This document shows, in pieces, positions 58,676 to 64,000 of a stretch of 64,000 nucleotides of DNA; position 1 is the stretch's first letter, and every line of letters begins with the position of its first letter. Under the pieces are notes generated by a model, which was not told where the DNA came from, did no database searches, and saw only the letters and a program-made list of their open reading frames with translations. Source of the stretch: Sipunculus nudus (taxonomy: Eukaryota; Annelida; Sipuncula; Golfingiida; Sipunculidae); contig CM049306.1 of NCBI GenBank assembly GCA_026874595.1, positions 83,048,142-83,112,141 on the forward strand. The letters run 5' to 3'. The position numbers and the translations under genes are program-made.

Positions 58676-61507
58676 AACAAATGACCCATGGGTCATGACG
58701 CTCAGCCGACTGACATGTTGACAATATGTCCTTGCACAGGAAACTAATTAAGATAATATAGGTGGCATCATCATTCATCCATATTAACTTAAGTTCATCC
58801 AGACCCATAAGCACACCAAATTTGATGACAATCCAACCAGCCTTTCTTGAGGAACCTGGCATTGTGTGTGTATTTTTCATTACTTCTGAGATGCTCAAAC
58901 ATACCCCAAAACTCTGAGAATATAGGTCACAGTGACCCAATTTCAAGTTTTAAGGGGAGAACTTTTGAGGAAATCTCAGGATGCCATTAGTGAGAAGATT
59001 TTGGTCCAATGGTAATCATTTGTGCTCTACTTTGGTATCAAATTTTCAAATATTCACGGATGTTCTTATAAGCCCCATTGCTCAAAGATTATGTGTAACA
59101 GAGACCTAATTTCATGTTTCCAAGGAGACTTTTCATGGACCTCCCTGGATTTTAAGTTAGAAGATTCTAGGTCCAATGGTTATAATTTGTGCCCTGCTTT
59201 GGTATAAAATTTTCAGTTATGCAAGGGGTGCCTATAAGCCCCATAGCTCAGAGAATATGGGTAACAGAGACCTAATTTCAGGTTTCCAAGGATATTTGAA
59301 GGTCTAAAAAACAGAGAGAAAATGAATAAAAATTGGAAAAAATCCAGTTGACGCCACCAGTCTGCAAGAACTGATGAAACACTACATGATGAAAATGCAT
59401 GCAATGAATCATGGCAATCAATGCACAATTTGTTGAGATACGTAGCTTTTGTATCAAATTTTAAGTTATTCTTTGGGGTGTACTAAGACTAGTACCCCAC
59501 TCTATTACGGCACCGCTGCTTTAGGCCATAGAGACGGGCATACAACGCCATCTTATGTACTCCCGGCAGACTGGTATCAACTCCAGTATATATTATATAT
59601 GATAAAAATAAGCATTTCATTTGCTCAGAGAAGTTACCAAAAGTTGGCTGTATATTAAATGTGATATTAATGATTAGATTAATAGATATTAATAATAAAT
59701 CCGTACAGTGGAAAATCAAAGATTCAGTATATCGTATTATCCATGCATCCATCATTCAATTTTCGTGCAACAACTCATTCTTCAATATTTGAAAGCTAGA
59801 AATAACTAAAGAAAGTTATTTTATAAGAAATCTTCACAGATAATCAACCAAGATCACGTGAACGTCAATGACAACCGGTATGAGTGTGCATACTGAAGTT
59901 GGAACCAGTCTTTAGGTAAATCAGGAGTTGCAACTGGGAGTTCTTAAGATGGCGTTGTATGCCTGTCCCTATGCTTGGCTGAGGGCCATAATAGAGTAGG
60001 GTACCAGTCTAGGGTCTACTGAGCCCCATAGCTCAGAGGATATGGGTAACAGAGACCTAATTTCAGGTATCAACGAAGATATTTTTCTTGACCTCCCAGC
60101 ATGTCAAGATTCTAGGTCCAATGGTTACAATTTGTGCCCTGTTAACAGATGACCACATCTTTTAAGTTTCAAAAATAGAAAAAAAAAATCATAAAAAAAT
60201 CGAAAAAAAATACAGGTGGCACCACCTGTCTGCAAAAACTGATGAATCACTCCATGATCAATATCCATGCAAAGAATCATGGTGATCAATGCAATAGTTG
60301 TTCAGATACTTGAGCCTTTGTATCAAATTTTCCATTATTCTGAGGGGTACTTCAGAGCCCCATAGCTCGAAGAATATGGGTAACAGAGACCTTATTCCAG
60401 GTTTCCACAGAGACTTTTCATGGGCCTCCCTGCATGTCAAGAGAGAAGAAGGCATTTTAAGAGGTCTCAAAAACAGAGAAAAAAGGCATAAAAATAAAAA
60501 AAAAAATACAGGTGGTGCCACCAGTCTGCAGAAAGTGATGAAACATTCCATGACCAATATCCATGCAAAAAATCATGGTTATCAATGCATTAGTTGTTCA
60601 GATACTGGAGCTTTTGTATCAAATTTTCCATTATTTTTTTTTGGGGGGGGGGGTAGTTCGGAGCCTCATAGCTCGAAGAATATGGGTAACAGAGACCTTA
60701 TTCCAGGTTTCCACAGAGACTTTTCATGGACCTCCCTGAATGTTTAGGGAAAAGATTCTAGGTCCAGTTGTTATGATTTGTGCCTTGTTAACAGATGACA
60801 GCATCTTTCAAGGTCTAAAAAATAGAGAGAAAAAAATCATAAAAAATAAAAAAAAAATCCAGGTAGCGCCACCATTCTGCAGAAACTGATGAAAAACTCC
60901 ATGATCAATATCTGTGCAAAGAATCATGGTGATCAATGCTTAAGTTGTTCAGATACTTGAGCTTTTGTATCAAATTTTCCATTATTCTGGGGGGTACTTC
61001 GGAGCCCCATAGCTCGAAGAATATGGATAACAGAGACCTTATTCCAGGTTTCCACAGAGACTTTTCATGGACCTCCCTGCATTTTAAGAGGGAAGATTGT
61101 AGGTCCAGTTTTTCCAGAGAAAAAAAATTGTAAAAATCGAAAAAAATACAGATGGTGTCACCAGTCTGCAGAAACTGATGAAACACTCCATAATCAATAC
61201 CTATGCAAAGAATCATGGTGATCAATGCATTAGTTGTTCAGATACTTGAGCTTTTGTATCAAATTTTCCATTATTCTGGGGGGTACTTCGAGGTACTTCT
61301 GGGGGGGGGGGGGGGTTATTCCAGGTTTTCATGGAGAATTTTCATGGACCTCTCTGGATGTCAAGTTAGAAGATTCCAGGTAAAGCGGTTATGATTAGTG
61401 CCCTGTTAATGGACAGACGGCTGGATGACTGGACGGCCAGATGGCCGGATGGACGACGGACAAAGGGTAATCGCTATAGCTCTGATGACTTACAGTCAGC
61501 TGAGCTA
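58676..61507 (-). mobile_element. Hairpin-ended GTCC element A3, opposite orientation, interrupted by a MITE
   Basis: On the minus strand it starts at 61507 (AGCTCAGCTGACTGTAAGTC) and ends at about 58676 with a 16-bp perfect palindrome (ATGACCCATGGGTCAT) then TTGTT. The core has several 337-bp units, one with an internal deletion near 60440, and a G-run disturbing another at about 61300. A 527-bp MITE sits at 59485-60011. A2 and A3 lie tail to tail, 620 bp apart. Confidence 0.75.
59485..60011. mobile_element. 527-bp MITE with about 80-bp inverted ends and 9-bp target duplication (Mutator-like candidate)
   Basis: The left end, AAGACTAGTACCCCACTC..., pairs with the right end, whose reverse complement is TAGACTGGTACCCTACTC..., continuing for about 80 bp including GGCATACAACGCCATCTTA. 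Flanks are GGGTGTACT (59476-59484) and GGGTCTACT (60012-60020), 8 of 9 identical. They coincide with the GGGGGGTACTTCGGAG phrase of the A3 core, which is the target. A 9-bp duplication fits Mutator-like elements. It is non-coding. Confidence 0.75.
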
Positions 61508-61719
61508 AAAAAGAATGTGATATATCTCTAAATTTATAGAGAATTAGTAAATGACTGTCTTTAGGACACAATATGCATCATTCCTGACAGTTTTAGACCA
61601 AAAACCATGCATATCTGAGGTGTGGGCACTGGAGACTTTTTGTGAATAAAATCCAGTCTTTCACCATAGTCAGTTATAAGATTTTATCATAGTTATTAAG
61701 ATCTATCATTTTACCCAGT

Positions 61720-61720
61720 T

Positions 61721-61753
<33 letters not shown>

Positions 61754-62285
61754 ATATACTGCATTTATATAGCACATTTGGTCATGGTCATACAATAAAA
61801 TTTTTATTAATACATACCAAAATAAAAATAAAATCTTTATGCACTAAACCTTAACAATACAATTATGAATGTAAACTTTAATTACATATAGAAATTAAGA
61901 ACACAAAATATAATTACATACAGTAATGACAAACTATAAGCTCTTTAAAAGAAATGTTTCTAATATTTCTTTGAAAAACATTCATGTCTGTCTCTGATCA
62001 TAATTCTTTTGGCAACCCATTCCAAAGCGCTGGTCCGGAGTGACAAAATGCTTGATCTCCATAATACATCAGCCAGGTTTTTGGCACCACTAGTGTAAAA
62101 CTATGCATAGACCATAAGTTCCATGTTGGAACGTACATGTCAAGTAGGACCTGGTGCCTGTCCATGGAGTGTTTAAAAACCAATAACAAGCTTTAATACT
62201 CCAGTCTTTCATGTATAGGCAACCAATGTCAACTAACCAAAGCATCTGTAATATTTTTGGGTTTGTCTGGGATTGGTTTTCCAAA
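61720..62285 (-). pseudogene. LINE 3' end: reverse-transcriptase C-terminus and (ATT)n tail
   Basis: On the minus strand a frame around 62189-61998 contains YGDQAFCHSGP-ALWNGLPKEL, the well-known C-terminal phrase of non-LTR retrotransposon ORF2 proteins (CR1/L2/Rex-like), followed by a stop. It then runs to GTGCTATATAAAT and an (ATT)n tail at 61751-61722, which is a LINE 3' end. The 5' part is missing, as in most dead-on-arrival copies. Confidence 0.65.
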
Positions 62286-62449
62286 TCCTAGTGTGCTGGT
62301 GCAGTTTCTTGTAGATGGTACAAGCTAAGACCCCCCCCCCCCCCCCCCCCAATATGAAATTTCATATTACTTGAATTAAAGGAAAAATATAGAAACTTGA
62401 CCAAACCCCCCCCTTATGATACACATGGCATCATTTCTGACACTTAAAA

Positions 62450-62935
62450 ACAACCAAGAGCAAAGCAAACGTGCATTATATGCCCGTCTTGTCTTTTGAC
62501 CTCATTAAATATGTGTGAATTTTTCCAAGATTTAAATTCAGGTGATAACTGTATTGGTTAATATTTATGAGTTTCATGAATATCCATAAGATTTCTAGAA
62601 ATTCATCATGTTACCACCAAAGTCTGGTGACCTCTGACCTCATTGAATATGCGTGAGGTTTTTCTTGGAATCGACCTTAGGTGAGATATTATATTAGTTA
62701 ATATTTCTGATGTGTTTCATCAAAATCCATCATATTTCTAATAAGCTATCGCGGCAACATCACAAAGTAGCCTCATGACCTCTGACCTCGATAAATATGT
62801 GTGGATTTTTCCTATAATCAAACTCATGTGAAATAATCTATTGGTAAGTAGTTATGGTGAGTTTTGTAAAAATCCATCTAAGCCCTGATAAGTTATTGCG
62901 GCTACACTAAAAGTTATCGGACGGACTGATCATTC
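62450..62935 (-). repeat. 130-bp-unit repeat family, inverted copy
   Basis: Three units with TGACCTCTGACCTCATTAAA-type phrases, spaced about 130 bp, are the reverse complement of the intron 1 family. The boundary near 62455 (CCAAGAGC) matches its CTCTTGTT end. The other end is near ATCGGACGGAC at 62928. Confidence 0.5.
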
Positions 62936-64000
62936 GTACACCATAATAAGTCCCATCATAGACAGGCGTATAAACAGGCAGTTCCACATGGGAGTTGTAT
63001 GAGAATGGTTGAATGGTACCACCAGTGACAAATACAATATGGATGATTACTTTTCCAGTTCAGGTCTTCTTTTTTAATTGTTCCAAAAAAATAATCAATG
63101 TGCTTTGCATAGCACTGGGAGGCAGGAGTTTTTGCAACTATTTTAGGCATTTGTATTTTCATATTTATAGAATATATTTTTATAAGTAAAACCTATTTTT
63201 CCTGCATTAAAGAAATTTATCCCTTAATCAGAAACAGCTCTGTTACTATGCACCCTGCCAGTGAATCAGGCATCTGGCTTGATAAAATGCAGTAACCACT
63301 TGTGGCAACATAATAACCACCATAACTGTGTTACAGGTCCTGATTTTAGTTCTGTTAATACAAAGGTCTGTCTCTCCTCCCACCCCCAACTCTGCTGCAT
63401 TATCATTGTGCAGGGTTTGAAATTATCATGAAATTGCATCTGGTTTCAGATGCTGATTTTATTTGGATTTGAAGAGTAATAAAGTGATATGGGGTTTGAT
63501 AATCTTGAAGTAGTATAAACTCAAAGTTGCCCCAACTAAATATGGTTAAAAGGAGGAGGGATGAGAGGAAAGTAACAGCCGGACTGAAGATGTCATGAAG
63601 AAATCAACACTGATTTTTTTATCTTAAATATTCCATTAAAAAAAATAAAAACACGTATAAATTAATTTAAACAATTTATTATAAAGCAAACATAGTAAAG
63701 TGACTTATTTGCATAAGCAACAATGTAAATCATCATTGGTGTTCATTAAATGTAATTATATAAGTCATCACTTAATTCATACAACGTCAGTGCTGTCACT
63801 CAGTGTCAGAGCAAAGATAACATTAACCAAATCATACTGAATTACAAGCATTTCATTGCATTCTGGATCATCTTCCCAAACAGCTGCACCTGGTGTAGTG
63901 TTGTTGTTTGCCAAGGTTATTATACACAATTATTAATTGACATGGCATGTTATCAACCACAAACAGTTCCTCAGTCCATGTTACCATGCGAGATGGTGAT
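62936..64000. other. Non-coding stretch at the right edge
   Basis: No gene or repeat boundary was recognised. Confidence 0.45.

Noticed and set aside
60298-60747. 149-codon plus-strand frame, the longest in the window
   Set aside because: It translates two units of the A3 337-bp core; the same peptide phrases recur in other units and out of frame with one another.

Overview
The window is animal genomic DNA, AT-rich and crowded with repeats. It contains one gene I can support. The repeat content is what I would expect of a marine mollusc, probably a bivalve: tRNA-derived SINEs, several kinds of MITE, GTCC-rich elements with hairpin ends and tandem cores, and long (TA)n, poly-C and poly-G tracts. 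The organism call is inference from repeat style and protein family, not from a species marker.

The gene lies on the + strand at 40649-51191. It has four coding exons (40649-41033, 48345-48484, 49244-49460, 50833-51191) that join without a frame break into a 366-residue class I (nuclear, inducible) MAP-kinase phosphatase of the DUSP1/2/4/5 group. It carries an N-terminal LXXLL motif, a rhodanese/CH2 domain with a basic kinase-docking motif (KRRSK, residues 57-61), a linker, and a dual-specificity phosphatase domain with general acid D230 and the HCxAGISRS loop (C261, R267). A splice acceptor just before the coding start (AG at 40603-40604) suggests an upstream non-coding exon. Two promoter-like patches upstream (about 8.35-8.97 kb and 32.76-33.05 kb) are candidates only.

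Layout: 1-6.6 kb is non-coding with simple repeats, a 19-bp tandem array and a minus-strand SINE. A 1,005-bp inverted-repeat transposon with a 9-bp target duplication lies at 6654-7658. A pogo/Tigger-type non-autonomous element lies at 11562-13334, followed 16 bp later by a Harbinger-type MITE. From 17.8 to 26.4 kb there is a nest of GTCC-rich, hairpin-ended elements with tandem cores: a 337-bp-core element interrupted by a 1.4-kb TA-flanked transposon, then a second subfamily with one copy inserted inside another. A 42-bp minisatellite lies at 28.35-29.03 kb. From 29 to 40 kb the sequence is mostly featureless AT-rich DNA with one SINE, a possible regulatory patch and an inverted-repeat structure just upstream of the gene. 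The introns hold minisatellites, a Harbinger MITE, a piggyBac-like MITE and a decayed hairpin element. Downstream, two more 337-bp-core elements lie in opposite orientation (56.5-58.05 kb and 58.68-61.5 kb), the second interrupted by a 527-bp MITE. A LINE 3' end and a 130-bp-repeat family follow.

The most interesting material is the hairpin-ended element family. Its members share ends but carry different tandem cores, and the window itself preserves the uninterrupted versions of three insertion sites, so boundaries and nesting order can be read directly.
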